The notes: generated from the letters alone by a model not told the origin. Positions 1-8,987 are shown, numbered from the stretch's first letter. The stretch is 64,000 nt of DNA from an uncultured Bacteroidales bacterium (GCA_934716995.1 CAKUYO010000002.1:124001-188000), one strand, 5' to 3'. Numbers and translations: made by a program.

Positions 1-3000
1 ACCGACTCGCTGCCAATACCGGTAAGCACCACCTCCAAATGGAAATTCACGGCTAATACAACTGTTCTCAACGATGCAAACATCTATTGCACCAACGATG
101 CAAAGAGCACCCATTGGCTCATCTCCCCACAGATTGATCTGACGCCCAATAGCGGAGCGGAGACCATCATTCTCCAAATGGATATGGCACTGACAACCGC
201 TCCCAATGCCATCAGACAACCCGGACTTGCCAATCGCGAAGCCAACCAATTCAATCTGCTGGTCAGCACCGACAACGGCAAGACATGGAAGGAAGAAAAC
301 CGCTGGATATGGTCGAAAGCCGACACAGCCGATTTCCGCTATGCCGACATTCCTGCCGCGGGACAGAACTATGCCCTCGACTTTACCCGTTTTGCGGGAG
401 AGAATATCCGCATTGCTTTTGTCAACAATGCCCCCAAGTCAGCCTGTATCGGTATCAACCATCTCTCTTTGAGCAGCGGTTCATCCACGTGTTTCGGGGT
501 GCAGAATATCCGTATCAATACGGTGGATACTGCTGCCAATCTCACACTCGTTCCTGCCGACAGAGCCTCGAAGTGGGAGATTGCTTATGGCACCGGCACA
601 ACCGACCTGCAAGATATGCCGCATATCATTACGGAAGATGTGGATGTTACGTTACACAATCTGTCGTTGAGCACAACCTACAAGGTATATGCACGTTCTA
701 TCTGCGCCGAGGGTGATACGTCCGCATGGTGCGCACCGGTAGAATTACAGACACCACAAGGCGTGCCTTATGCCGCTCCTTTCGACAGCACTCTCTGCAA
801 CTGGAAACGCTATACCGGCGACCCCGCTTCCGTTTTCGCCGGAACCAAGTCATTGCTCGCTATGGAGAGAACCGGCGGATGGAGAGCCTGCGACGGCGGC
901 AAGGCTTTCGGGTATAACCATATATGCTGCACCAACAGCGTGCAGAATGCCTACTGGTTGGTGTCGCCTGTGGTCAACCTGATGCCGCAGCAAGGTAACA
1001 AACCACTCTATTTCGGCATCACGCTGGCACTCACCGACACCCTTTCCGCCAATACACCGAAGAAGACTGATCGCAACTCGTTCTATATTGCCGTTTCAAC
1101 GGACAACGGCAAGACGTGGAGCAAAGAGGAGACTGTCCTCTGGGGAGAGAACACTACGACAGCCGACTATCTCTATAATACCATCCCCAACGGACGCGGG
1201 TGGAGATACTATCTCGATTTCTCCAAATATGCAGGCAAAGCCATCCGCATTGCCATTGTAGAGGGAACGGGTGGCACCGGTGCATACAATTTCGCTCCTA
1301 CGACCATCCACGTAGCCGATGCCGAATTGGAGGAATATGACACACCCTGTTTCGGGGCTGCCGATATACGGTTCGAGACCATCGGTACCGCCGCCACCTG
1401 TACGATCATCCCCAACGACAGTGCCAAACTATGGCAATATGCGTATGGCGAAAGCGGTATGGATATCACCTCCGCAACAGTGTACAATACCCCAGACAAG
1501 ACTTTCAGCCTCAGCGGTTTGCGTATGAGTACCGCCTATGATGTCTATGTGCGCTCCGTATGCGGCATAGGCGACACCTCCGTTTGGACAGGACCTTTCT
1601 CTTTCCAAACCAACTACGGTGTGCGCTACCAGCACCCGCTGATATGGTCGAGCGATGCCCTCAGCCCCGAATGGAGCAGATGGCAAGGCAATGCACAAGG
1701 CAAGTTTACGCGCCTGGTACTCCAATCCGGTTGGCGTACAGAACAAAAAGCCGACGGCGTATTCGGTGCTCCGCATACCTATATCAATCTGTGGTATAGC
1801 AACACCCCTCCTGTACGCTATCTGTTGGCAACACCTATGCTTGATTTTACCACACTATCCTCCGAGAGCATCGAAATGAGTTTCGATCTGGCACTGACAG
1901 GGAGCGGCAGTTCAACGGCACCCTCGGGCGACAAGATTATCGACCAGCAGTTCAAGATACTCGTTTCCGCCGACGGGGGAGAGACCTGGGAGACGGCTGC
2001 CACATGGAACGAAACGGGCAATGCCGACTATTCCTACGCCGCCATTCCCGCTGCGGGCAGACGCTACACGGTGGATCTGACGCAATACGCCCACAAAAAC
2101 GTATATGTCGGTTTCTATGCCGAATCGCTGAACTCCAACAGCAATAGCAGCCTGCACATCAAGGACCTGGTTATCGACACTTTGTCTTCCGCGGGGTGCA
2201 CCCCCATCAAGAGTATGGTGGTCAAAGAAACCACCTACCATACCGCTACCGTGGAGTTTCACTCTCCGAGCATCAAACACGCTTTGGCTGTGGAGTATGT
2301 CTGCCTGCCCGATGGTGCACATTTCTCGGATGCCACGGCACTCCGGAGCGACACCAATACAGTGGTAATTACCGGTTTGGAAGCCAACGTCAACTACGAT
2401 GTCTATGCCCGTATGCAATGTGCCGACAGTACGTGGACAGAGTGGGCAGGTCCTTTCGGGTTCGCTACAATGGCATGCACCGCTGTAGAAAGCATCACTC
2501 CGCAGGAGATAACCATCCACAAAGCCGTCGTGCTGCTCAACACACCCGAAACCGACGATTCGTTCCGCTACCAAGCCGCTATGGTGGAGCATAACGGAGC
2601 CTTGAACCCCGCAGAGGCGGTTACCTCCGGCACCCGCACCGTTACCATAGTAAAAGAACTGACCCCCGGTGCCTTGTATGATGTCTATGCCCGCAAGATA
2701 TGCCAGCCGGGCGACACGTCCGAGTGGTCGGGACCGTTCGTTATCCGTGCGGCATACGCCGTACCGTTCTTCGAGTCCACCCGCTGGGACGGAGAAATAG
2801 ACAGCACATGGACGCGCTACACCGGCAAACTCGACAAACTCTACCTGCAAACCTCGCGTTACTCAGGCTGGCAAGCAGGCAAAGCAGGTTGGGTGTTCCC
2901 CGAGAACCATGCCTATATACGTACTTATACCTATAGCGCGCTATTGGAGACGCCGCTGATTGACCTGACCAATATCGCCCCGGGTACCCCCGTAACGCTG

Positions 3001-5250
3001 TCGTTCGACATGGCGCTCACCGCCTCTTACGGAGCCGCAGAGGGTATTAACCCCAAGCCGACCAACTACAGGAACCAGTCATTCTCCGTTTTGGTTTCCA
3101 CCGACGGTACGTGGTCGGAAAAGAAAGGCTGGACATGGCGGGACAATGGCGGCAAATACAAATACAGCGATATTGCCGTGGACGGCGACACCTACGAACT
3201 CGACCTTTCGGCTTACGCGGGGCAGGCATTCCACATCGGATTCTACTCCGGTTTGGACACCACCGGAGGCGGAGAAAACTATCTCCACTTGCAGAACATC
3301 TCTTTGGATACGGTGGCTATCGCTTCCTGCCGCGGACTGAAAGACGTGCAGGTGGGCAACGTGTCCTCCTATAATGCCCGCATAACATACCGTACCAAGA
3401 GCAACAACGACCCGCTGTCGGCAGAGATTGAAGTGTCCGCCGATCCGTATTTCGAAGATATTGTCCTCACCGATACCGTTCGCGAGACCGATACCTACAC
3501 GGTGAACAACCTCGTGCCTACCACCACCTACTATCTGCGTTTGCGCCAGATATGTGCGGACGGCGGAGTATCGGCGTGGACTATTCCTGTCTCTTTCACT
3601 ACGGCATACAACCTGCGTTATCGGGAGGATTTTGAAAGCGAAAGACGCTTCAACAGCGACTGGGCTGTCTATAAGACACGTGCCACGGATGTATTCAACG
3701 GCGGGACACTCAGTGCCATCGGTTACAACCGCAGCATCTGGTCGCGCGATACGGCAAGCCACATCTGCTTCAACGATGCACACCTCAGTATGCAAACAGG
3801 AACATCCGACTATGGTTGGGTGGTATCGCCGGGTATCGACCTGACACAGGAAAAAGGCAATGTGCTGCTCGGGTTCGATGCGGCAGCCTCCGCAGGCAGT
3901 TACCAAGAACCCATACCGGAACCCGCCGAGTGGGATTCGACGCAATACTTTATGGTGGCAGTCTCGGACGATGACGGGGCTACATGGCAACGCGGCAATA
4001 CGACCATCTGGTCGAACGACCCGGACATAGACGCCGACTATCCGCTCAGTACCCTGCAGATGCAGCCGCACCGCTTCCTGGTTGATCTCAGCCGCTACAA
4101 AGGCAGCGTGGTGCGTGTCGCCTTCTATGCCGAGAAGATGAAAGGTTCCAACCACAACTACTATATGGTGGATAATGTGGAAATCAACCGCACCACTCTG
4201 CGTACCTACACCGATACCATCTGTGCGGGCGACGACTACGGCAACCACGGCATTGAGTATGCCGCCGAGCAACTGACTGTCGGCAAGAACCAATACCGCA
4301 TCATATCGGACGACATGAGCGAGGTTACCGACCTGACCATTGTGGTCAATCCTGTCTATACCACCCGCTATACGGGTATAGTCTGCGAAGGCGAGCGCTT
4401 CTCGGGCTACGGCTTCGATGTAGTCGGTCAGACCTCAACCACCTACCGCCGCTTTGTTGCCAACGAGGACAAGTGCGACAGCATTTACCTCCTTGACCTG
4501 ACCGTCATCCCGACGCAGCACGTGGAAGTGTCCGACAGTATCTGCAACGGCGGGCAGTTTGTCCTCAACGGGCAGACCTACCGCTATAACTCCATTGCCT
4601 ACGACACCCTCAGTTCGCAGGTAAGCGGTTGCGACAGTATCACGATGCACTATATCATCTTCACCGAAGAGAAGACCCTGCATACCGACATCACACGCGC
4701 CGTCTGCCAAGGCGAATGGTACTCCGACGGCTGGTTTACGCAGAACAAGGCGGGCTACTACCGCAAGACCGACACCTCCACCCAAGGGTGCGACTCTACG
4801 GTAACGCTCCGGCTGTTTGTAGCAGACGAAAGCGGCTATATCTACGACTCGGTTTATATGAACCAACTGCCCTATATCTACGACGGCGAAGTGCTGATTG
4901 AGGAGGGTACGGCGGACGGCTACTACGAGTTCCCAGTAGCAAGTGCCGCAGGTATATGCACCATCACGCTCCGTGTGCGCGTTATGCTTCCGACCGGTAT
5001 GGAGCAGACCACTGCTGCAGGTATTGCCATAGCCCCCAACCCCGTACGGGTAGGCGAACCGATACATATCCTGACGACCGTTGACCTCTCCGGCGAGTTC
5101 GAGGCCGCTATGTACAATGCCACGGGGCAACTGGTTTACCGCATAACGCAGCCTGTCACCACGTTGCCCGCCCTGCCTACAGCCGGTATCTATACACTCC
5201 GGCTCCACACCCGCCAAGGTCTTTGGCAGGCAAAACTACTGGTGCAATAA
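1..5250 (+). CDS. Giant modular secreted protein with T9SS C-terminal sorting domain (5' end outside window)
   Basis: The frame is open from the first base, so the start and signal peptide lie upstream; 1749 residues are visible. The visible part consists of about six long repeats. Each has a MAM/concanavalin-like half (motifs such as LLxTPxxDLT, then SFDMALT, VLVSTDNGKTW, LDLSxYAGK and VRIGFYAE) followed by a fibronectin-III-like half ending in YDVYxRxxCxxGDTSxWSGP. After about residue 1450 come three short cysteine-containing modules (DTICAGD, GIVCEGERF, DSICNGGQF) of the kind found before T9SS tails. The last 75 residues (IAPNPV, then MYNATGQLVYR, then LPTAGIYTLRL) match the type A T9SS sorting domain. 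It is probably exported through the outer membrane and anchored or released at the surface, as an adhesin or glycan-binding protein. No catalytic domain is visible in this part. The function is inferred from architecture only. Confidence 0.85.
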   Translation, partial: TDSLPIPVSTTSKWKFTANTTVLNDANIYCTNDAKSTHWLISPQIDLTPNSGAETIILQMDMALTTAPNAIRQPGLANREANQFNLLVSTDNGKTWKEENRWIWSKADTADFRYADIPAAGQNYALDFTRFAGENIRIAFVNNAPKSACIGINHLSLSSGSSTCFGVQNIRINTVDTAANLTLVPADRASKWEIAYGTGTTDLQDMPHIITEDVDVTLHNLSLSTTYKVYARSICAEGDTSAWCAPVELQTPQGVPYAAPFDSTLCNWKRYTGDPASVFAGTKSLLAMERTGGWRACDGGKAFGYNHICCTNSVQNAYWLVSPVVNLMPQQGNKPLYFGITLALTDTLSANTPKKTDRNSFYIAVSTDNGKTWSKEETVLWGENTTTADYLYNTIPNGRGWRYYLDFSKYAGKAIRIAIVEGTGGTGAYNFAPTTIHVADAELEEYDTPCFGAADIRFETIGTAATCTIIPNDSAKLWQYAYGESGMDITSATVYNTPDKTFSLSGLRMSTAYDVYVRSVCGIGDTSVWTGPFSFQTNYGVRYQHPLIWSSDALSPEWSRWQGNAQGKFTRLVLQSGWRTEQKADGVFGAPHTYINLWYSNTPPVRYLLATPMLDFTTLSSESIEMSFDLALTGSGSSTAPSGDKIIDQQFKILVSADGGETWETAATWNETGNADYSYAAIPAAGRRYTVDLTQYAHKNVYVGFYAESLNSNSNSSLHIKDLVIDTLSSAGCTPIKSMVVKETTYHTATVEFHSPSIKHALAVEYVCLPDGAHFSDATALRSDTNTVVITGLEANVNYDVYARMQCADSTWTEWAGPFGFATMACTAVESITPQEITIHKAVVLLNTPETDDSFRYQAAMVEHNGALNPAEAVTSGTRTVTIVKELTPGALYDVYARKICQPGDTSEWSGPFVIRAAYAVPFFESTRWDGEIDSTWTRYTGKLDKLYLQTSRYSGWQAGKAGWVFPENHAYIRTYTYSALLETPLIDLTNIAPGTPVTLSFDMALTASYGAAEGINPKPTNYRNQSFSVLVSTDGTWSEKKGWTWRDNGGKYKYSDIAVDGDTYELDLSAYAGQAFHIGFYSGLDTTGGGENYLHLQNISLDTVAIASCRGLKDVQVGNVSSYNARITYRTKSNNDPLSAEIEVSADPYFEDIVLTDTVRETDTYTVNNLVPTTTYYLRLRQICADGGVSAWTIPVSFTTAYNLRYREDFESERRFNSDWAVYKTRATDVFNGGTLSAIGYNRSIWSRDTASHICFNDAHLSMQTGTSDYGWVVSPGIDLTQEKGNVLLGFDAAASAGSYQEPIPEPAEWDSTQYFMVAVSDDDGATWQRGNTTIWSNDPDIDADYPLSTLQMQPHRFLVDLSRYKGSVVRVAFYAEKMKGSNHNYYMVDNVEINRTTLRTYTDTICAGDDYGNHGIEYAAEQLTVGKNQYRIISDDMSEVTDLTIVVNPVYTTRYTGIVCEGERFSGYGFDVVGQTSTTYRRFVANEDKCDSIYLLDLTVIPTQHVEVSDSICNGGQFVLNGQTYRYNSIAYDTLSSQVSGCDSITMHYIIFTEEKTLHTDITRAVCQGEWYSDGWFTQNKAGYYRKTDTSTQGCDSTVTLRLFVADESGYIYDSVYMNQLPYIYDGEVLIEEGTADGYYEFPVASAAGICTITLRVRVMLPTGMEQTTAAGIAIAPNPVRVGEPIHILTTVDLSGEFEAAMYNATGQLVYRITQPVTTLPALPTAGIYTLRLHTRQGLWQAKLLVQ

Positions 5251-5272
5251 CCAAGACATACAGATTCAAACA

Positions 5273-5309
5273 AGAGGCTGTCCGGCAAGTAAGTCGGGCA
5301 GCCTCTTTG
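5273..5309 (+). terminator. Intrinsic terminator of the giant secreted protein gene
   Basis: GAGGCTGTCCG pairs with CGGGCAGCCTC (one G-T pair) across a short loop and is followed by TTTGTTTG. It lies 23 bases after the stop codon. The core GGCTGTCC recurs in the hairpin at 53995-54024 and, with one change, in that at 22304-22342. Confidence 0.85.
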
Positions 5310-5383
5310 TTTGTTTCCATAGCAGTCTCTTTTTACTGTATTCATAAAAAAATACCAAAGCATCCGCATAAAAACAATCACTT

Positions 5384-5511
5384 AACGTGAGTTAAATATA
5401 AAACTCCTTTGCCGCAAAGCGGCAAGAAATCCAAGTAAATCTTTGCTTTTGCAGCCATAAATTACCATAAATCTTATTCGCCTACGGCGGCAAAGTATGC
5501 CATTATGCTTA
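5384..5511. repeat. Dispersed repeat A, copy 1
   Basis: This non-coding stretch begins AACGTGAGTT and matches 54051-54180 in the same orientation with scattered mismatches. Both copies contain a TTGCC(G/A)C...GCGGCAA hairpin and the shared block CTTATTCGCCTACGGCGGCA, with its small CGCC/GGCG hairpin. In both places the repeat follows a GGCTGTCC terminator hairpin. There is no gene inside. Confidence 0.8.
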
Positions 5512-5594
5512 TATTGAACTGACGTTAATTTATACACTTTATGCGATATATGCAGTGCATAAAATGTATAAAAGCACCGCATACAAGCCAATCT

Positions 5595-5616
5595 CGTTGC
5601 CGTGTCGTTGCCGTCT
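5595..5616. repeat. Two-copy direct repeat, period 11 bp
   Basis: CGTTGCCGTGT is followed directly by CGTTGCCGTCT. A similar pair, GTTGCCGTGTCGTTGCCGT, occurs near 57723. It belongs to the period-11 class described in the findings. Confidence 0.7.
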
Positions 5617-5765
5617 TTTTACCGTAATTGGTATTATAGGGTATAGGAATTGCAATTCTGCATATTCGGGGAGAATATGCCTTTGCAGAAAATACAAATT
5701 ATAGGGCAATCGGGGGCGTAACTATCATCCGATTTTGACGGTTGGGCTGTAAAAATACATTTATA

Positions 5766-5797
5766 TTTGCATACTTCGGCTAAATTTTATACCTTTG
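5766..5797 (+). promoter_or_regulatory. Bacteroidota-type promoter for the candidate small RNA
   Basis: TTTG at 5766-5769, a 20-nt spacer, then TACCTTTG at 5790-5797 form a full match to the Bacteroidota sigma-A promoter. No credible reading frame follows on this strand before the terminator at 6032. Confidence 0.75.
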
Positions 5798-5803
5798 CAA
5801 GCG

Positions 5804-6032
5804 GAAAGAACCAAAAAGGACTACAAGCGTGCGGTCTGCCTTTTCACTACATATTATATAGCGTTTGCTATTTGTTGGTAACATGCCTTGAAACCTGAGA
5901 AATTTCAACGAATGATAATAGTTGCAACAAATATCGGACGCCTGTGCGTCAGCATAGGTGTTTCTTATTTGTATATTATCAGGTAATCTCAGGACCTCAA
6001 GGCATAGATAGGAAATATCTATGCTTTTTTTG
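5804..6032 (+). ncRNA. Candidate structured small RNA, about 229 nt (6S-like rod)
   Basis: The unit runs from just after a TAnnTTTG promoter to a strong terminator, with no plausible reading frame. The 5' part has two hairpins (AAAAGG 5814-5819 with CCTTTT 5839-5844; ATAGC 5858-5862 with GCTAT 5867-5871). The 3' part folds into one long interrupted rod: GCCTTGA 5885-5891 with TCAAGGC 5997-6003; CCTGAGA 5894-5900 with TCTCAGG 5987-5993; an internal bubble; GATAATA 5914-5920 with TATTATC 5974-5980; ACAAATA 5927-5933 with TATTTGT 5966-5972; and an apical GACGC/GCGTC hairpin. A long rod with a central bubble resembles 6S RNA, the RNA polymerase regulator, but 6S usually lacks an 80-nt 5' domain, so that identity is a guess. 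The promoter, folding and terminator are seen directly; a regulatory role is inferred. Confidence 0.6.
6002..6032 (+). terminator. Intrinsic terminator of the candidate small RNA
   Basis: GCATAGATA pairs perfectly with TATCTATGC (9 bp, 5-nt loop) and is followed by seven T residues. It lies 188 bases before the channel gene, which has its own promoter. Confidence 0.85.
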
Positions 6033-6070
6033 TGTGTACCTGTTTCCGTAGCGCAAAGCATCATCAGGCT

Positions 6071-6092
6071 ATCCACCTGACATCCACCTGTG
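6071..6092. repeat. Two-copy direct repeat, period 11 bp
   Basis: ATCCACCTGAC is followed directly by ATCCACCTGTG. Further on, AAGGACT recurs at a 10-bp spacing (around 6159-6175). This lies in the 6033-6173 spacer, where nothing else was seen. Confidence 0.6.
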
Positions 6093-6173
6093 TTTACCAC
6101 GTAGTCAATTCCAATACTATACCCATACTAAAACGCTATATTCCCTGCAACCCGCAAAAGGACTAAAAAGGAC

Positions 6174-6205
6174 TTTGTACACCTTAGATTAAACTTTTAC
6201 CTTTG
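6174..6205 (+). promoter_or_regulatory. Promoter of the 6221 channel gene and probable cluster promoter
   Basis: TTTG 6174-6177, a 20-nt spacer and TACCTTTG 6198-6205 lie just before the ATG at 6221, leaving a leader of only about 10 nt. No further promoter is obvious until the spacer at 8988-9264, so this promoter may drive the genes to 8987. Confidence 0.75.
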
Positions 6206-6220
6206 CACCCGGAATGACAA

Positions 6221-7936
6221 ATGAAAAACAAACACGACATATCGCAAGCAATCAGCCGTTTCAAGCACCATCTTGGGCGCGTTTTTGATGACAATCTGCA
6301 CACCAGGCAATGGCAAAACATAGTGGACTATGCCATCATCGGCTTGATTCTGCTCTCCACGCTGGAAGTTTTCCTCTCCACCTACGACAACATCGTCGCA
6401 CGGTTTGGTACGTGGCTGCGGGTCATCGACTATTTCACCACCATCGTATTCACTATCGAAGTAACGCTGCGTATCTGGGCAGCAGACGAGATTTCGCCCA
6501 AGTACAAAGGTTTTTGGGGGCGTATCCGCTACTGCTGCTCGTTCTATGGGCTGATTGACATTCTGTCCACCTATCCTTTCTATCTGCACTTTTTTCTCCC
6601 CGTGCCGTATCTGGCACTCAAAGTTTTGCGTATAGCCCGCCTGCTGCGTATTTTCCGCTACGTAAAAGCATTCAATATCCTAAGCCGTGCCCTGCGCTCG
6701 AAAAAAAACGAGATGGTGGTTTCGCTTGAGTTCTTGTGCATCATCACCATCATTCTGTCTTTTATTCTGTTCTTTGTGGAGCATGAAGCGCAGCCTGATG
6801 TCTATGCCAACGGCTGGACTTCCGTGCTGTGGGCTTTTGCGCAGTATATAGGCGACCCCGGCAACTTTGCTGACACACCGCCGATCACGGTCTGCGGACG
6901 TATCATCGCCTGTATCATCGGTATCCTGGGCATCGCTATCTTTGCCGTGCCGGCGGGACTGATCGCCTCGGCTTTCTCGGAGGTGATGGAGAAGGACGAG
7001 AAACAGGAAAAGATAGCCGCTTGGGCGGACACGCTGCACTCCGCTTTCGAGCGCACTATGGATCGTCCGACGGGTTTCCAGGTGGTACCCCGATACGCCT
7101 CTATCGTGGAGATACAGGCACGGCTGGGGCTCAAAGAAGACGAGATACTGGATGCCGTATCCGCTTCCGACGATTTCCGCCTGATCAACCTCTCCGCCAC
7201 GCGTCCCACCGAGGAGCACCCCGAAGACCAACTGGCGGTCGAGCATTTTGCCATCAACACCTGCTACGGGCAGTGTATCGACCGCGGTTCGCGTATCACG
7301 ATCTTCTCGCCGAGCGACATCGTCGATCCGATGGTGGGCTGGTGGGCGTACTATCTGGCGAAGATTGGCGGTTTCAATTTTGTCAGCCGTGAGTTGGGCA
7401 AAGCGCGCCCCTATTGCTCTTTCTTCACCTACAACCCCGCTACAGCCGACGCCGCGCAAAACGCCTGTATGGCAGACCTCAACCGCCTGGCAGACAGCCG
7501 AGACAAATGGGTGGTCTCTATCCTGGCTGCCAGCGGCGCCTTGGAACCGACCTACCCCACCGAGTTCCACTTCTCGTACGGGGGCAAGAAAGGCGACGAG
7601 ACCTATTCCGCCCCCGGCATCACCATCCATGATATTCCCGTGTTCGACACTTTCTATACCGCTTTTGCCGCCATGCTGGAACCATACCACCTGCATGCCG
7701 ACCGCCAGCGCTACCACAACAACGCCTCGCCTGCCTATTTCGCCCGCCATCTGGCACACAGCCCCAATGCGTTTGTGCTGCGGGTGGCATGGAGTGTCAT
7801 GGCTTGGGACAACCGCGGCATACAGATAGCGCAAGCACTGGCAACACTGCTCAACCAACACATCGAGCACCGCGACACACCCGCCGACCCCGAACTGAAA
7901 ACCAAAAACATCGGCTATGCCGACTATACCCGATAG
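6221..7936 (+). CDS. Voltage-gated ion channel with atypical pore filter and large unknown C-terminal domain
   Basis: An inner-membrane protein of 571 residues. It has six membrane segments at roughly residues 34-53, 68-86, 103-125, 127-150, 167-190 and 227-252. Segment four has the voltage-sensor pattern (KVLRIARLLRIFR, a basic residue at about every third position). The pore loop (about 199-218) should carry TVGYGD in a potassium channel but reads AQYIGDPGNFAD, so ion selectivity cannot be assumed. The segment after it (GILGIAIFAVPAGLIAS) is a normal S6. Residues 255-571 are a cytosolic region I do not recognise, with motifs CYGQCIDRGSRI and ADRQRYHNNASPAYF; it may bind a ligand or be enzymatic. 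It is the first gene of the 6221-16440 cluster and the next gene follows with no promoter between. The family (Ion_trans) is fairly certain; potassium transport is only possible. Confidence 0.8.
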   Translation: MKNKHDISQAISRFKHHLGRVFDDNLHTRQWQNIVDYAIIGLILLSTLEVFLSTYDNIVARFGTWLRVIDYFTTIVFTIEVTLRIWAADEISPKYKGFWGRIRYCCSFYGLIDILSTYPFYLHFFLPVPYLALKVLRIARLLRIFRYVKAFNILSRALRSKKNEMVVSLEFLCIITIILSFILFFVEHEAQPDVYANGWTSVLWAFAQYIGDPGNFADTPPITVCGRIIACIIGILGIAIFAVPAGLIASAFSEVMEKDEKQEKIAAWADTLHSAFERTMDRPTGFQVVPRYASIVEIQARLGLKEDEILDAVSASDDFRLINLSATRPTEEHPEDQLAVEHFAINTCYGQCIDRGSRITIFSPSDIVDPMVGWWAYYLAKIGGFNFVSRELGKARPYCSFFTYNPATADAAQNACMADLNRLADSRDKWVVSILAASGALEPTYPTEFHFSYGGKKGDETYSAPGITIHDIPVFDTFYTAFAAMLEPYHLHADRQRYHNNASPAYFARHLAHSPNAFVLRVAWSVMAWDNRGIQIAQALATLLNQHIEHRDTPADPELKTKNIGYADYTR

Positions 7937-7993
7937 GAGTAACCTGAAAAGCCTGTAAGTGAGTAAGGAGAACAAACAAAAAACATCCGTACC

Positions 7994-8242
7994 ATGAGTT
8001 TGGAGTACTACAAAAAGCAGATGGTGGACCTCCGCGCCCGCCTCGCCAAAGAGAAAGAAGCCAAAAAACGTGACAATGAGCGTTATGCCGATTTGGTAAA
8101 AAGCGCATCTACAACGGATAGCAAGGCTTATTATCGCCGGCAGAAGATTGACCATGCCGCCTCGCACGACCGTGCTATCGAAAGCATCAAACGGCAGATA
8201 GAATCCTGCAAAGACAGTATCGCCCGCGAGCGCAAGAAATAA
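7994..8242 (+). CDS. Small charged coiled-coil protein
   Basis: An 82-residue protein, almost entirely helical and very rich in Lys, Arg and Glu (KEKEAKKRDNERY, then IESCKDSIARERKK). It has no signal peptide or membrane segment. A coiled coil or nucleic-acid-binding role would fit the composition, but nothing identifies a function. It starts 57 bases after the channel gene with no promoter between and precedes another small basic protein by 19 bases, so all are probably on one transcript. Confidence 0.65.
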   Translation: MSLEYYKKQMVDLRARLAKEKEAKKRDNERYADLVKSASTTDSKAYYRRQKIDHAASHDRAIESIKRQIESCKDSIARERKK

Positions 8243-8261
8243 CCCGCCAACGCACACCACT

Positions 8262-8426
8262 ATGAAAGGACTCTCTTTCTCCCTCAAACGTGCCGTTGGC
8301 ATATCGGGACTCAAGACCAAGGTAGCCCGTGCCACCGGTATCCCCACCACCCGCCAAGGGTTGGAACGCAAAGTGGGCAAAGCGGTGCTCAGCACCCTCA
8401 CCGGAGGACGCAAGAAATCGAAATAA
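8262..8426 (+). CDS. 54-residue basic protein of unknown function
   Basis: The short frame begins MKGLSFSLKRAVGISG and ends GGRKKSK. It is strongly basic, with no acidic patch. It lies between two other genes on the same strand with 19- and 28-base gaps, and its codon use resembles that of its neighbours. I recall similar short proteins (the PTTRQGLERKVG segment) in other Bacteroidota but know no function. An interaction with nucleic acid, ribosomes or membrane would fit the charge and is only inferred. Confidence 0.6.
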   Translation: MKGLSFSLKRAVGISGLKTKVARATGIPTTRQGLERKVGKAVLSTLTGGRKKSK

Positions 8427-8454
8427 CAAGCATAACCCTCTAAATCAAATCATT

Positions 8455-8613
8455 ATGGGATTTTTCACAAAAGGCAAGAACTCCGGTCTGTTGGATGACC
8501 GCCGCAAAGATGTCAAGACGCTGAAGAAAGTGGTAAAGATTGCCACACTGGGTATCGTGGACACCACAGGCAGCAAAAAGAATTCTTCCATTCTCAGTAA
8601 GAAAAGAAAATAA
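8455..8613 (+). CDS. 52-residue basic protein of unknown function
   Basis: The start at 8455 (MGFFTKGKNSG) was chosen because a longer frame would run back through the preceding gene. The protein is basic, with a central helix (KTLKKVVKIATLGI) and a serine/lysine tail (SSILSKKRK). It has no signal peptide. It stands 28 bases after the previous small gene and 68 before the next. It is the third very small charged product in a row, which suggests components of one complex rather than enzymes. Not recognised. Confidence 0.55.
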   Translation: MGFFTKGKNSGLLDDRRKDVKTLKKVVKIATLGIVDTTGSKKNSSILSKKRK

Positions 8614-8681
8614 AAACAACATAGGAGGTTGGTCGAAAATCCTGCAACAGAGTAGACAACAATTAACTAAATACCATTATT

Positions 8682-8987
8682 ATGGCAGAAATCAAAATGA
8701 CAGGCAACAAGCGTGTAGGCACGCTGTGCAAAGAGTTCAAAGAGGCTTTTGGTAGCACTCTTCGTGTTTACAACGGTGCGAAGTTCGCAGACGAGAACGC
8801 CACGCTGGCTTCTATCCGCAAGGGCGATGCCAAGGGCGGCGAACTGGCTGTACGCGGCAACATGCAGGTCGGCAATTTCGAGAACAAAGTGAAGGAGTTG
8901 TATGGTATCACCGTGCAGGTGGCTAATGCCGACAACACCAAACTTGCCGACAACAGCATCACCATCACCGCTGCCGGCAAAGAGTGA
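8682..8987 (+). CDS. Small alpha/beta protein, first of three paralogues in this cluster
   Basis: A 101-residue cytosolic protein. It shares a common plan with the products at 14573 and 15156: a lysine-containing strand, a helix with F..xF (GTLCKEFKEAFG), a strand (TLRVYNGAKFAD), a segment beginning TLASIR, a second strand (ELAVRGNMQVG), a helix, and a final strand (YGITVQVANAD). The 15156 product shows the same order (KSICKSFKDTFG, TLAIYKGAQLAD, IKASMKVGD, YGLKVQIKD). I recall related short proteins in other bacteria but no named function. No catalytic residues stand out, so binding or scaffolding is more likely than catalysis. A spacer with palindromes and repeats follows, which probably ends this transcript. 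Confidence 0.7.
   Translation: MAEIKMTGNKRVGTLCKEFKEAFGSTLRVYNGAKFADENATLASIRKGDAKGGELAVRGNMQVGNFENKVKELYGITVQVANADNTKLADNSITITAAGKE

Noticed and set aside
1912..4293. Long open frames on the - strand opposite the giant secreted protein (312 and 404 residues)
   Set aside because: They lie wholly inside a coding region with clear protein repeats, have no promoter and no recognisable motif; GC-rich codon use on the other strand explains them.
5780..6100. 106-residue open frame on the - strand in the spacer
   Set aside because: It overlaps a + strand promoter, a paired RNA rod and a terminator, and the translation has no protein-like pattern.
6680..8413. 577-residue open frame on the - strand
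   Set aside because: It runs antisense through the channel gene and three small genes; the composition looks like a reverse-strand shadow and no domain is visible.
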